NCBI RefSeq assembly: GCF_014873485.1
Contig: NZ_JADBDT010000001.1
Coordinates: 2,046,001 to 2,110,000 of the forward strand
From: Sphingopyxis sp. OAS728
GTDB taxonomy: Bacteria; Pseudomonadota; Alphaproteobacteria; Sphingomonadales; Sphingomonadaceae
Direction of reading: 5' to 3'
Length of the DNA: 64,000 bases
In this document: in pieces, positions 22,552-30,852 of the stretch
Position numbering within the stretch: the stretch's first letter is position 1
How the letters are laid out: each line of letters opens with the position of its first letter
Program-made: the position numbers and the translations under genes
The notes under the pieces: model-generated
The model's database searches: none
Told to the model about the DNA's origin: nothing
What the model saw: the letters and a program-made list of their open reading frames with translations, nothing else

Positions 22552-23712
22552 CTATTCCGGGTTAAAGTCCGCCGCGAACGTCTCTTCGATCCAGCCGCCG
22601 CCGAGCACGCGCGAATTGTCGGCCGCGTCATAGAGCACCGCCGCCTGTCCCGGCGCGACGCCATATTCGGCTTCGGCAAAGACCAGCCGCTCGCCCTCGA
22701 CGCGCGCGGGCACCGGCTTCGCCATGCTGCGCACCTTCGCCATCACATCGCGCCCGTCGACCGCCCCCAGCCAGTTCGCCTCGCCCAGCCGCGCACCCGC
22801 CACGGCCAGCGCGCGGCGCGGGCCGACGATCACCTGCTTGGCGTCGGCATCGAGGCGGACGACATACAGCGGCTCGGCCTGTCCGCCGATCTCGATCCCG
22901 CGGCGCTGGCCGACGGTATAATGAATCAGCCCCTTGTGTGCGCCGAGCACCGTGCCGTCGACATGGACGATCTCGCCCTGATCGTCGGCCTCGGGGCGCA
23001 GCTTCCGGACCAGCGTCGCATAATCGCCGTCGGGCACGAAACAGATGTCCTGGCTGTCGGGCTTGCCCGCGACACCGAGGCCGAGGTCGCGCGCAATCTC
23101 TCGCACGACGCTCTTCTCGAGCCCGCCGAGCGGGAAACGCAGAAAGTCGAGCTGGTCCTGCGTCGTCGCGAACAGGAAATAGCTCTGGTCGCGCGCCGGA
23201 TCGACCGCGCGGTGCAGTTCGGCGCCCGCGGGCCCCATCACGCGCCGCACATAATGGCCGGTCGCAAGGCAGTCGGCGCCCAGTTCCTTCGCCAGCCGGA
23301 ACAGGTCGGTGAACTTCACCCCCATATTACAGCGCACGCAGGGGATTGGCGTCCGCCCGTTCAGATATTCGTCGGCGAACTGGTCGATCACCGTATCGCG
23401 GAAACGGCTCTCATGATCATAGACATGATGCGCGAAGCCCAGCCGGTCGGCGACCGCGCGCGCGTCGCGGATATCCTGCCCGGCGCAGCAGGCCCCAACG
23501 CGCTTCGCCTTGGCGCCATGATCATAGAGCTGGAGCGTCACGCCGATCACCTCGGCGCCCGATCGCGCGGCGAGCGCGGCGACGACACTCGAGTCGACTC
23601 CACCCGACATCGCGACGACGATTCGCCGGTCCTTCAGCGGCGAAGCGAGCTGAAAGTCGGCCTGGGCGAGCCCGGCAGGAGAAGAAATCGTGTCGATCAT
23701 GGTCGGCGCCAT
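22552..23712 (-). CDS. mnmA: tRNA 2-thiouridine(34) synthase MnmA
   Basis: A 386-residue enzyme that adds sulfur to U34 of Lys, Glu and Gln tRNAs, using ATP and a persulfide from the TusE/IscS relay. The PP-loop SGGVDSS is near residue 35. The catalytic cysteine is in [11 protein letters not shown] near 120, and the second cysteine is in [11 protein letters not shown] near 215. The central tRNA-binding part and C-terminal barrel ([21 protein letters not shown]) are complete. The first 25 residues before the PP-loop core are slightly longer than in E. coli. An alternative ATG lies at 23700. Confidence 0.96.
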   Translation of the reverse strand: MAPTMIDTISSPAGLAQADFQLASPLKDRRIVVAMSGGVDSSVVAALAARSGAEVIGVTLQLYDHGAKAKRVGACCAGQDIRDARAVADRLGFAHHVYDHESRFRDTVIDQFADEYLNGRTPIPCVRCNMGVKFTDLFRLAKELGADCLATGHYVRRVMGPAGAELHRAVDPARDQSYFLFATTQDQLDFLRFPLGGLEKSVVREIARDLGLGVAGKPDSQDICFVPDGDYATLVRKLRPEADDQGEIVHVDGTVLGAHKGLIHYTVGQRRGIEIGGQAEPLYVVRLDADAKQVIVGPRRALAVAGARLGEANWLGAVDGRDVMAKVRSMAKPVPARVEGERLVFAEAEYGVAPGQAAVLYDAADNSRVLGGGWIEETFAADFNPE

Positions 23713-23844
23713 CTAGGGATGCATATCCAAAAATACCAGCTTTTCCGCCGCGCCTGTCAAGATATTGACGCGGATTAAGCTTCGCTAACGGGTTCTGAAA
23801 CGGGCATTTACGGGACCTTAGCTCCTCTCGCGTAGACGAGTCGC

Positions 23845-24225
23845 ATGAACATCGCCCCGTCAGAACTGCCACGCATTGCCGGTGCGGCCCGACTGTCGAA
23901 GCCCGACTTCGACATCATCCTGGCTGTCTCCAGCGCGCGTCAGGCCATGCTGCCGACCGTCCGGCAACTGCGGACGCAGGCGCACCGCGAATCGCACGCC
24001 GCGACGCTCAACGCCCTTCGTCATATTCTTTGCGGGACGACCCGCATGGCGGAACAAAAGGCGCCGCGGGTCGTTCGCTTCTTCGACTTGCCGGACGATC
24101 TGAACGCCTCGCCGGAAACTATGAACAGCCTGTTTACCAGAGGATTTCAGCCGATGTTGAGTCCCTCCGATTTAAAGAAAAACGCGTCGGAAAAATCCCC
24201 CCCCGACGGTGAAAATATGGAATGA
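23845..24225 (+). CDS. hypothetical protein upstream of and overlapping sciP
   Basis: A 126-residue protein with no family I recognise. Third codon positions are GC-rich over the first 80 residues, which look helical (SKPDFDIILAVSSARQAMLPTVRQLR and HAATLNALRHILCG), then RFFDLPDDLN and a disordered lysine/serine tail. No strong ribosome site precedes the ATG. Its stop codon overlaps the start area of sciP (TGA at 24223-24225, SciP ATG at 24228), so the two are probably translated from one message. The conserved head could be a partner of the cell-cycle regulator, but that is only context. Confidence 0.55.
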   Translation: MNIAPSELPRIAGAARLSKPDFDIILAVSSARQAMLPTVRQLRTQAHRESHAATLNALRHILCGTTRMAEQKAPRVVRFFDLPDDLNASPETMNSLFTRGFQPMLSPSDLKKNASEKSPPDGENME

Positions 24226-24227
24226 CT

Positions 24228-24527
24228 ATGATCGAGAATCAGAAAATCCGGCCCGCACAGGTCATCGGCCCCCTCGGTGAACCTTTAACCCTCGACACGC
24301 TGCCGCCGCCGTCGACGACCCGTTGGGTCGTTCGCCGCAAGGCAGAGGTTGTCGCAGCCGTTAACGGTGGACTCTTGTCTGTCGATGAAGTGTGCGAACG
24401 TTATGGGCTGACCCTCGAGGAATTTGCCGGCTGGCAGCGGTCGATCGACCGCAGCGGCATGCCGGGGCTGCGCGTGACACGCATCCAGCACTACCGCGAC
24501 CTCTACGAGCGCCAACAGCGCTTCTGA
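24228..24527 (+). CDS. sciP: CtrA inhibitor SciP (DUF1153)
   Basis: A 99-residue helix-turn-helix protein that matches Caulobacter SciP: MIENQK start, VIGPLGEPLTLDTLPPP, then RWVVRRKAEVVAAV (the basic helix), SVDEVCERYGLTLEEFAGW and GLRVTRIQHYRDLYERQ. In Caulobacter it binds CtrA on DNA and blocks RNA polymerase recruitment in G1, and its own gene is a CtrA target. In sphingomonads CtrA mainly controls motility, so the role may differ. The start at 24228 fits the family; ATG at 24222 is possible. A strong terminator follows. Confidence 0.93.
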   Translation: MIENQKIRPAQVIGPLGEPLTLDTLPPPSTTRWVVRRKAEVVAAVNGGLLSVDEVCERYGLTLEEFAGWQRSIDRSGMPGLRVTRIQHYRDLYERQQRF

Positions 24528-24553
24528 GGCCCGCGGGACCGGACCAGATAGAG

Positions 24554-24582
24554 AGAGGGCGCTTCCGGCGCCCTCTTTTTTT
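24554..24582 (+). terminator. Rho-independent terminator of sciP
   Basis: AGAGGGCGC (24554-24562), loop TTCCG, GCGCCCTCT (24568-24576), then a run of T to 24582. Confidence 0.92.
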
Positions 24583-24640
24583 GCGTGGCGGCCAAGGTCG
24601 GACCTAGACAGGAGCCGCCCCCGCTCGCTACCGGCGCGCC

Positions 24641-24847
24641 ATGGGTATCAACGCAACGATCATGAACACCGCCACCGGCCAGCCGATCCAGAAGATGAGC
24701 TTCGGCCGCATGCCCAAACCATGGGCCAGCTTCAACCTCGCGACCGGCGAGCTCGTCACCGCCGAACGGATCGACGTCACCCCGCCCGCGCCCGGGAAAT
24801 TCGCCGCGACGGTGCAAGTCTGGGTTAAGGTCAAGCCGCGGGACTGA
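24641..24847 (+). CDS. 68-residue hypothetical protein
   Basis: A short hydrophilic protein (MGINATIMNTATGQPIQKM then FGRMPKPWASFNLATGEL and FAATVQVWVKVKPRD). Nearly all third codon positions are G or C, which supports coding on the plus strand over the antisense frame. The C-terminal half looks like two beta strands. No family or ribosome site is recognised. Confidence 0.5.
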   Translation: MGINATIMNTATGQPIQKMSFGRMPKPWASFNLATGELVTAERIDVTPPAPGKFAATVQVWVKVKPRD

Positions 24848-24967
24848 ACGGCTGCCGCCGTTATCCGAAAGAAAAAGCGGCACAATTCCAGTGCTATGAC
24901 GATTTTATTGCAACTCTCTCGTTCACCCGGCGTTAAGCCCCCGAGTCAACTTTGGGAGTCACTCGAT

Positions 24968-25252
24968 ATGCGCAAGATGTTCATTACCCTCGCCGCCACT
25001 TCGGCCCTTGCTCTCGGCGCCTGCCAGAGCCCGGCCGCCGACAAGGTCGAGGATCAGGCCGAAGCCAAGGCCGATGTGATCGACGAGCAGGCCGACGCCA
25101 TGCCCGAAGGTCCGGCCAAGGAAGCCACCGAAGCCAAGGCCGACGCCGTCGAAGCCGCGGGCGAGGAAAAGGCCAACGCAATGGACGACAATGGCGAAAT
25201 CGCTCCATCGGAAACCGGCGCCACGCCGCCGGCCGACCCCGCCAAGAAATAA
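24968..25252 (+). CDS. small lipoprotein, Ala/Glu/Lys-rich
   Basis: A 94-residue protein with a lipoprotein signal (MRKMFITLAATSALALGAC, lipobox ALGAC, lipidated Cys at residue 19). The mature part is a low-complexity helix of A, E, K and D (KVEDQAEAKADVIDEQ repeated in similar form), like small coiled-coil envelope lipoproteins. It ends in a proline-rich tail. GGGAG lies before the ATG, and a terminator follows the stop. It likely sits in the outer or inner membrane facing the periplasm; the role is unknown. Confidence 0.75.
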   Translation: MRKMFITLAATSALALGACQSPAADKVEDQAEAKADVIDEQADAMPEGPAKEATEAKADAVEAAGEEKANAMDDNGEIAPSETGATPPADPAKK

Positions 25253-25281
25253 GGGCTGCCTCCCCTAAAGGGCAGGGTGAA

Positions 25282-25309
25282 GGGCGCCGGTCGATTCCGG
25301 CGCCCTTTG
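25282..25309 (+). terminator. Rho-independent terminator of the lipoprotein gene
   Basis: GGGCGCCGG (25282-25290), loop TCGATT, CCGGCGCCC (25297-25305), then TTTGT. Confidence 0.85.
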
Positions 25310-25466
25310 TCGTGCCCCTCACCTTTTTCCTCGCCTGTGATCTCGATCACCGCAGCACCCCGTGATCCGCGATATTGACCCTAAATGGGACGGGAACTCG
25401 CTTTCAGCGAACCATTTCACGGACCACCCTCCCGCTGCCACCAGCGACCCAGGGCGGCGGGAGGGA

Positions 25467-26111
25467 CTAGTCCGCGGCCCCGTTCGCCCCCTCCAGCGTC
25501 CGCAGCACATCCTGCACCCCCGGCGCGTCGGCATCGGCGCGCAGCGCCTCGATCGCCGCAGCGACGTCGAGCCGATATTCAGCGACCCCCGCTGACTCGC
25601 CGGCCCACGCCGCACCCATCGATTTCACCAGCCGCTTCGCCGCCGCATTTTCGGACAGCATATGCACGTCGAGCACGTCCAGCCCCTCGGCATGGCAGTG
25701 GACGAGCAGCGCCGCGGTCATCATCCGCGCCAGCCCCTGCCCCTGAAATTCGTCTAGCACCGCGACCGAAAATTCGCCCACCGGTCCGTCGTGCCGATGC
25801 CGCACCGCATGCACCGCGCCGATCGGCGGCCGCCCCGGGCAGTCGCTGCAGATCGCGCCCCACGCGATATGGTCGTGTCCGTCGACGTCGGCGAGCCGCT
25901 CGACAACCGCATCGGGCAACACCGGCGCGGGCGAGAAGAAGCGCAAATAGCGCGACTCGGCGGACAGTTTGGCGATCCCCTCGCGGATCAGCGGCGCGTC
26001 GTCGGGGGTAATGGTGCGCAGGCATACCGCGGTCCCGTCGTTCAGTGCGCAATGCACCGCGACATCCTCGATCCGGGGCGCCAACCGCACCTGCCTGTCC
26101 GTTCCGGTCAT
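25467..26111 (-). CDS. GNAT family N-acetyltransferase
   Basis: A 214-residue acetyltransferase of the GNAT fold. Visible parts are ITPDDAPLIREGIAKLSAESRYLRFF (strand 1-helix 1), the acetyl-CoA pyrophosphate loop in LDEFQGQGLARMM (QGQGLA, near 130), and ENAAAKRLVKSMGA in the helix that ends the fold. The N-terminal ITPDDA...SRYLRFF pattern is that of the domain fused to acyl-CoA synthetases in PatZ-type protein acetyltransferases, here as a stand-alone protein, so lysine acetylation of proteins is a possibility. GGGAGG lies 5 bases before the ATG at 26111. A GC-rich inverted repeat (25427-25435/25457-25465) sits just past the stop. Confidence 0.83.
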   Translation of the reverse strand: MTGTDRQVRLAPRIEDVAVHCALNDGTAVCLRTITPDDAPLIREGIAKLSAESRYLRFFSPAPVLPDAVVERLADVDGHDHIAWGAICSDCPGRPPIGAVHAVRHRHDGPVGEFSVAVLDEFQGQGLARMMTAALLVHCHAEGLDVLDVHMLSENAAAKRLVKSMGAAWAGESAGVAEYRLDVAAAIEALRADADAPGVQDVLRTLEGANGAAD

Positions 26112-26262
26112 CACGACCTCCCAGTCCGGGCACGATAGGAGCGCCGGGCGCCCACCGCAATCCGCCCGCCGATCCATAGGACTACACATATCGTACTACG
26201 CATTTTCGCCGCACCAGATCGGTGAAATGTTGAAAGCCGAACCCGGCTTAACTTTGGTAATG

Positions 26263-26290
26263 TTGCACCTTGAAGTCCGAAAGGTTGCAA
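26263..26290. promoter_or_regulatory. inverted repeat before XRE regulator, likely operator
   Basis: TTGCA-CCTT (26263-26271) and AAGGTTGCAA (26281-26290) are near-perfect reverse complements, ending 4 bases before the GTG start of the XRE gene. The position suggests autoregulation. Confidence 0.4.
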
Positions 26291-26294
26291 GTCT

Positions 26295-26633
26295 GTGATC
26301 CACGACCACCCAGACGGCCCCACCTTTGAAGTACTCGGCGAACGGCTCGCACGACTGCGCCGGGCGAAAGGCCTCAGCAAGACCGACCTCGCCGACCAGC
26401 TCGGCGTTACCGTCACCTCGATCTGCTATTGGGAACAGGGCCGTTCGCGCCCGCGGCTCGCGCGGCTACACGAACTCGCCGCGCTGCTCGGCACTTCGCC
26501 GACCGAACTGCTAAGCCGCGACAGCGCGCCGGGCGGCGATCACCTCTCCGACCTCGTCACCCGCATGCGCGCCGAACTCGCCCACGCCGCGGGCACCACT
26601 CCGTCGAAGATCCGCATCACCATCGAGATGTAG
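26295..26633 (+). CDS. XRE family transcriptional regulator
   Basis: A 112-residue protein with an N-terminal lambda-repressor-like HTH (about 12-68): LGERLARLRRAKGLSKTDLADQLGVTVTSICYWEQGRSRPR is a textbook XRE pattern. The tail (HLSDLVTRMRAELAHAAGTT) looks like a short dimerisation helix. Starts with GTG. An inverted repeat directly upstream may be its operator. The gene is divergent from the GNAT gene, which could be a target. Confidence 0.88.
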   Translation: MIHDHPDGPTFEVLGERLARLRRAKGLSKTDLADQLGVTVTSICYWEQGRSRPRLARLHELAALLGTSPTELLSRDSAPGGDHLSDLVTRMRAELAHAAGTTPSKIRITIEM

Positions 26634-26711
26634 GCGCCGACGCACCTCCCGTTTCTCTCCCCTTCGTCGCCCCGCCCCTGACACGGGGCGGCGTCGGGTA
26701 TGGGCATCACG

Positions 26712-27626
26712 CTATTCTCCGCCGGGAAGCGCAAGTTTCGGTGCGTTTTTCGACTTGCCCAGATACTCCAGCAATATGTCGATGAGGATGCGAACCTTGC
26801 GCGGAGCTTGAATGCCAGCTGGCCGCACGACGTGAATGCCGGTTTCCGCCGGGGGGTAATTCGGCATGATCACGCGAAGATCTCCCGAAGCCACCTCCTC
26901 CACGACCACAGAATCGGGCAAATAGGCGATACCGATGCCCGCTTTCGCGGCCTCGGCGAGCGCGAAGGCGTTGGCCGTTTTGAAACGGCCCTGCGGATGA
27001 ACCGACACCAGTCCAGTCTTTGTCATAAAGCGCCAACTTTCGGTGCCCTGCATCAGCGCCTCATGATCGCCAATCTCGGCCGGCGTTCGCGGCGCCCCAT
27101 GCGCATCGATATAGGCGGGACTCGCCACAAGCAGCGGCCGCACCGCCCCCACGCGCCGCGCGACGAGGGACGAATCCGCCAAATGGCCGATACGGATCGC
27201 GGCATCGAAGCCCTCGCTCACCAGATCGACGAAATCCTCACTATAGGATGTTTGAACCTGGAGCGCGGGGTGTCGGCGCGCCAATTCGGCAAGGATCGGC
27301 GCAAGATGGGTCGTTCCATAGGCAAGCGGCACCGCGAGACGGAGTCGACCACGCAGATCGCCCACCGGCACCATCACCTCACGCGCCATATCCATTTCTG
27401 CGCCGATCCGCGCCGCATGGTCGCGAAAAGTGCTCCCCGCCTCGGTCAGCGCGGCACCGCGCGTCGTGCGGGCCAAAAGCTGGACGCCAAGTTCGCGCTC
27501 GAGCCGGGAGAGCCGGCGGCTCACGATCGATTTGGAAACGCCAAGCCGACGCGCGGCCGGAGACACACCGCCAGCGTCGGCAATTTCCACAAAAATGGCC
27601 AGATCGTCGAGATCAAGCACGCCCAT
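26712..27626 (-). CDS. LysR family transcriptional regulator
   Basis: A 304-residue LysR-type regulator. The winged HTH is at 1-60 (DLDDLAIFVEIADAGGVSPAARRLGVSKSIVSRRLSRLE), then the linker helix and a periplasmic-binding-protein-like effector domain (about 90-290, LRLAVPLAYGTTHLAPIL; ESWRFMTKTG; ALAEAAKAGIGIAYLP). The start at 27626 is chosen because it begins right at the HTH; upstream starts add non-family residues. No divergent target gene is next to it; the closest neighbour is the outer-membrane protein, transcribed toward it from the same strand. Confidence 0.9.
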   Translation of the reverse strand: MGVLDLDDLAIFVEIADAGGVSPAARRLGVSKSIVSRRLSRLERELGVQLLARTTRGAALTEAGSTFRDHAARIGAEMDMAREVMVPVGDLRGRLRLAVPLAYGTTHLAPILAELARRHPALQVQTSYSEDFVDLVSEGFDAAIRIGHLADSSLVARRVGAVRPLLVASPAYIDAHGAPRTPAEIGDHEALMQGTESWRFMTKTGLVSVHPQGRFKTANAFALAEAAKAGIGIAYLPDSVVVEEVASGDLRVIMPNYPPAETGIHVVRPAGIQAPRKVRILIDILLEYLGKSKNAPKLALPGGE

Positions 27627-27721
27627 CGCCTTTCCGGTCGGACTCACAACAAGGACGGCAGGTAGGGATGCGGCCGTCCCGGGACAACGACCCGTTAGGA
27701 TAGCCCAAGGCATACAAGCGA

Positions 27722-27747
27722 ACGGGCGCACCCACCGGTGCGCCCGT
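27722..27747 (-). terminator. hairpin downstream of the outer-membrane protein gene
   Basis: ACGGGCGCAC (27722-27731) and GTGCGCCCGT (27738-27747) pair over 10 bp with a 6-base loop. No strong T tract follows on the minus strand. Confidence 0.6.
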
Positions 27748-27774
27748 GCCTTGTCTTCGAAAGGTTTGGCTTTC

Positions 27775-28383
27775 TCAGAAGTTGTAGGCGACGCCCAACA
27801 GCGCCTGGTGGCGGTCGAACTTGCCGTCGCTGCCGCCGAGGTCGCTGTAGCGATATTCGACGCGCGCCGAGATGCCGCCGGTGATCACGCGCTCGTACCC
27901 ACCGCCGATCGACCAGCCGTCGAAGGTATCGCGATCGCGAACCGGAACCTTGCCGTCGAGGGCATGGACGGTCGCGTTGAGATTTTCATAGCCGCCGCGC
28001 GCATAGATCAGCGAGTTGTCGTCGATCAGATATCCGGCGCGCAGACCGAGATCGAACGAATAGCGCGGATTGACCGCCCCGATCGTCGTCGCACCCTTCA
28101 GCGACATCGCATCGCTGGTGCCAATGTTGAAGCCAGCTTCGGGCGACACAACGATCCGCGCGATCGGCTGGATATTGTAACCTGCGAAGATGCCGGCGGT
28201 GAAGGCATCCTTCGAATCGTTGACGGTGACCGAACCCACGTCGGCATCGATCGTCCCGACCTTGTTATGCACCATGCCAGCCTGGGCGCCGACATAGGGG
28301 CCCTTGAACGGCTCGGCGGCGGCCGGCGCTGCGATGGCAAGGGCGGTGACGACCGCCAGCGAGGGGAGAGCGGAAAGCTTCAT
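27775..28383 (-). CDS. outer-membrane beta-barrel protein
   Basis: A 202-residue porin-like protein with a Sec signal (MKLSALPSLAVVTALAIAAPAAA) and a small eight-strand barrel like OmpA/OmpW or the Omp25 group of alphaproteobacteria: the first strand is GPYVGAQAGMV, with alternating aromatic strands, RAGYLIDDNSLIYARGGYENL, SIGGGYERVITGGISARVEYRYSD, and a C-terminal aromatic residue (LLGVAYNF) as required by the BAM insertase. Function is structural or adhesive. A hairpin follows the stop. Confidence 0.88.
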   Translation of the reverse strand: MKLSALPSLAVVTALAIAAPAAAEPFKGPYVGAQAGMVHNKVGTIDADVGSVTVNDSKDAFTAGIFAGYNIQPIARIVVSPEAGFNIGTSDAMSLKGATTIGAVNPRYSFDLGLRAGYLIDDNSLIYARGGYENLNATVHALDGKVPVRDRDTFDGWSIGGGYERVITGGISARVEYRYSDLGGSDGKFDRHQALLGVAYNF

Positions 28384-28645
28384 TAATCTGTCCTTTTTTT
28401 GTCATTATTGACCGCGCCCATATGGCAGCATGTCGCGCGACGATTAGTCTGGCCGAACGCGACGCTGTGTCGCAGCTCGGGGAACGGCGCGCGGCCGTCG
28501 GGGACCGGACGGCAAGGCGGCCGACATCATCGCCGCACTAGTCGGATTTCAAAATCGCGCACGCGGACGAGCAGGCCGACGCTGCCCCCGCAGCGCCGCC
28601 TGATTGGAATCAGTTCTATTCTTTACGCGTCAGCCCGGAGGTTGA

Positions 28646-30469
28646 TCAGGCGTCGTCACCCATTCGGAGCGCCGCAATGAAGGCTTCCTGCGGGATGTTC
28701 ACATTGCCATATTCGCGCATCCGCTTCTTGCCCTCTTTCTGCTTTTCGAGGAGCTTCTTCTTGCGGGTCGCGTCGCCGCCGTAGCATTTGGCGGTCACGT
28801 CCTTGCGCAGCGCGGCGATGGTTTCGCGGGCGATCACCTTGCCGCCGATCGCGGCCTGGATCGGGATCTTGAACATGTGGCGCGGGATCAGGTCCTTTAG
28901 CCGCTCGCACATGCCGCGGCCGCGGCTTTCAGCCGAACCGCGATGGACGATCATGCTCAGCGCATCGACCGGCTCGTTGTTGACGAGGATGCTCATCTTG
29001 ACGAGGTCGCCGGCGCGGTGGCCGATCTGGTGATAGTCGAACGACGCATACCCACGGGAAATGCTCTTCAGCCGGTCGTAGAAGTCGAACACCACCTCGT
29101 TGAGCGGCAGCTCATAGGTGATCTGCGCGCGGCCGCCGACATAGGTCAGATTCTTCTGCACCCCGCGGCGGTCCTGACACAGCTTCAGGATCGGCCCCAG
29201 ATAATCGTCGGGCACGTAAATGACCGCCTCGATCCACGGCTCCTCGATCTCGTCGATGCGGTTCGGGTCGGGCATGTCGGCGGGGTTGTGGAGCTCGATC
29301 TCCTTCGCCGCCTCATTCTTCGTGTGGCTGAGCTTCAGCTTGTACACCACCGACGGCGCGGTGGTGATCAGGTCGAGGTCGTACTCGCGCGTCAGCCGCT
29401 CCTGGATGATCTCGAGGTGGAGCAGGCCGAGGAAGCCGCAGCGGAAGCCGAAACCAAGCGCGGCCGAGCTTTCCATCTCGAACGAGAAGCTCGCGTCGTT
29501 GAGGCGGAGCTTCTGGATGCTTTCGCGGAGCTTCTCGAAGTCGTTCGCGTCGGTCGGGAACAGGCCGCAGAAGACGACCGGCTGGACTTCCTTGAACCCC
29601 GGCAGCGGGTTTGCGGCGGGTTTCTTCGCGTCGGTCACCGTGTCGCCGACGCGCGCCTGCGCGACGTCCTTGATCTGCGCGGTGATGAAGCCGATCTCGC
29701 CGGGGCCGATCTCGGTCAGCTCCTCGCGCTTCGGCGTGAAACAGCCGACGCGGTCGATCAGGTGGGTGGTACCCGCCTGCATGAACTTGATCTGCTGGCC
29801 TTTTTTCAGGATCCCGTCGACCACGCGGACGAGGATGACGACGCCGAGGTACGGGTCGTACCAGCTGTCGACGAGCATCGCGAGCAGCGGCGCCGCGGCG
29901 TCGCCCTTCGGCGGCGGGATCTTGGTGACGATCGCCTCGAGGCATTCCTCGATGCCGATGCCCGACTTGGCGCTGGCGAGCACCGCGTCGTCGGCGGGCA
30001 GCCCGATGATGTCCTCGATCTCGGCCTTCACCTTGTCGACGTCGGCCGCGGGCAGGTCGATCTTGTTGATCACCGGCACGATCTCATGGTCGTGCTCGAT
30101 CGACTGATAGACGTTCGCCAGCGTCTGCGCCTCGACCCCCTGCGCGGCATCGACGACGAGCAACGCGCCCTCGCACGCGGCGAGCGACCGCGACACTTCA
30201 TAGGCGAAGTCGACGTGGCCGGGCGTGTCCATCAGGTTCAGCTCATAGGTCTCGCCGTCGTGCGCCTTATATTTCAGGCGCACCGTCTGCGCCTTGATCG
30301 TGATCCCGCGCTCCTTCTCAATGTCCATATTATCAAGGACTTGCGCCGACATCTCGCGCGCAGTGAGGCCCCCGGTGAACTGGATCAGCCGGTCGGCGAG
30401 CGTCGATTTCCCGTGATCGATGTGCGCGATGATCGAAAAATTGCGGATATGGGACAAAGGCGTGGTCAT
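28646..30469 (-). CDS. lepA: elongation factor 4 (LepA)
   Basis: A 607-residue translational GTPase that back-translocates or remodels stalled ribosomes. G-box motifs are complete: AHIDHGKST (P loop, near 17), [14 protein letters not shown] and SAKSG. Domain II, the EF-G-like domain III, and the LepA-specific C-terminal domain ([30 protein letters not shown] region and the lysine-rich [16 protein letters not shown] near the end) all match. The ATG at 30469 gives the family start [16 protein letters not shown]; longer frames upstream are not conserved. A large hairpin lies 43 bp upstream. Confidence 0.96.
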   Translation of the reverse strand: MTTPLSHIRNFSIIAHIDHGKSTLADRLIQFTGGLTAREMSAQVLDNMDIEKERGITIKAQTVRLKYKAHDGETYELNLMDTPGHVDFAYEVSRSLAACEGALLVVDAAQGVEAQTLANVYQSIEHDHEIVPVINKIDLPAADVDKVKAEIEDIIGLPADDAVLASAKSGIGIEECLEAIVTKIPPPKGDAAAPLLAMLVDSWYDPYLGVVILVRVVDGILKKGQQIKFMQAGTTHLIDRVGCFTPKREELTEIGPGEIGFITAQIKDVAQARVGDTVTDAKKPAANPLPGFKEVQPVVFCGLFPTDANDFEKLRESIQKLRLNDASFSFEMESSAALGFGFRCGFLGLLHLEIIQERLTREYDLDLITTAPSVVYKLKLSHTKNEAAKEIELHNPADMPDPNRIDEIEEPWIEAVIYVPDDYLGPILKLCQDRRGVQKNLTYVGGRAQITYELPLNEVVFDFYDRLKSISRGYASFDYHQIGHRAGDLVKMSILVNNEPVDALSMIVHRGSAESRGRGMCERLKDLIPRHMFKIPIQAAIGGKVIARETIAALRKDVTAKCYGGDATRKKKLLEKQKEGKKRMREYGNVNIPQEAFIAALRMGDDA

Positions 30470-30511
30470 GCGCCGCGCCCTAGCAGCCGAAAGCGCCGCT
30501 GTCAGCAGGGT

Positions 30512-30570
30512 CTTAAAGCCACAAAAGCCCCGCATGCGCGGGGGCGTTTTGTGGCTTTTGTGGCGTTAAG
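30512..30570. other. long cruciform-like hairpin in the lepA upstream region
   Basis: CTTAAAGCCACAAAAGCC (30512-30529) is the reverse complement of 30553-30570 except at one position, giving 18-bp arms. An inner CCCCGC-ATGC-GCGGGG (30528-30543) extends the fold. It lies 43 bases before the lepA ATG and would be in its message leader if transcription starts upstream. Confidence 0.8.
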
Positions 30571-30627
30571 GAGACAAAGGATACGGATGCGCGGCGTGAA
30601 ACTGTCTCCTTTGTCGCTTTAAGCGCG

Positions 30628-30783
30628 GGTCAAAGGTCGCGAAAGTCATCCACAGCGGGCGTGGGCGAAACATCGCAAAGGTCGCGCGCAGGCGCGACGT
30701 TTCGCGCCGCGGCGGGGCAGCAGATTTGGACGAGTCAAAGAGCCGGAGCCGGAAGGCTGGCACGGCGGGATAATGTAGGAAAG
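30628..30783 (-). repeat. dispersed intergenic element R5, copy B
   Basis: Reverse complement aligns with 16603-16757 through the ordered blocks CTTTCCTACAT, CGTGCCAGCCT, GCTCTTTGA, CGTC-AAATC and GCGCGAAACGTCGC. The orientation relative to neighbouring genes differs between the copies. Confidence 0.7.
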
Positions 30784-30852
30784 CCCAAATCTGATTCTAT
30801 CCCATGTTGCACACGCTGGTAGACACCGGCATGACGACGGGGGGAGAAATCA

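Larger units (their letters stand above)
30470..30852. other. 383-bp gap between lepA and the truncated methylase gene
   Basis: This gap holds no gene I can support. It contains a long hairpin at 30512-30570, an inverted GGAGACA/TGTCTCC pair (30570-30576 and 30602-30608), and the dispersed element R5 copy B at 30628-30783. GGGGAG at 30841-30846 is the ribosome site of the next gene. Confidence 0.8.

Noticed and set aside
23775..23792. CtrA box upstream of the sciP pair
   Set aside because: TTAAGCTTCGCTAAC has only one good half-site at the required spacing.
24628..24885. Minus-strand frame opposite the 68-residue gene
   Set aside because: Plus-strand codons have almost only G/C in third position, while the minus frame has no ribosome site or sensible composition.
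28943..30622. A 559-codon open frame opposite lepA
   Set aside because: Antisense shadow; LepA on the minus strand is complete with all GTPase motifs.
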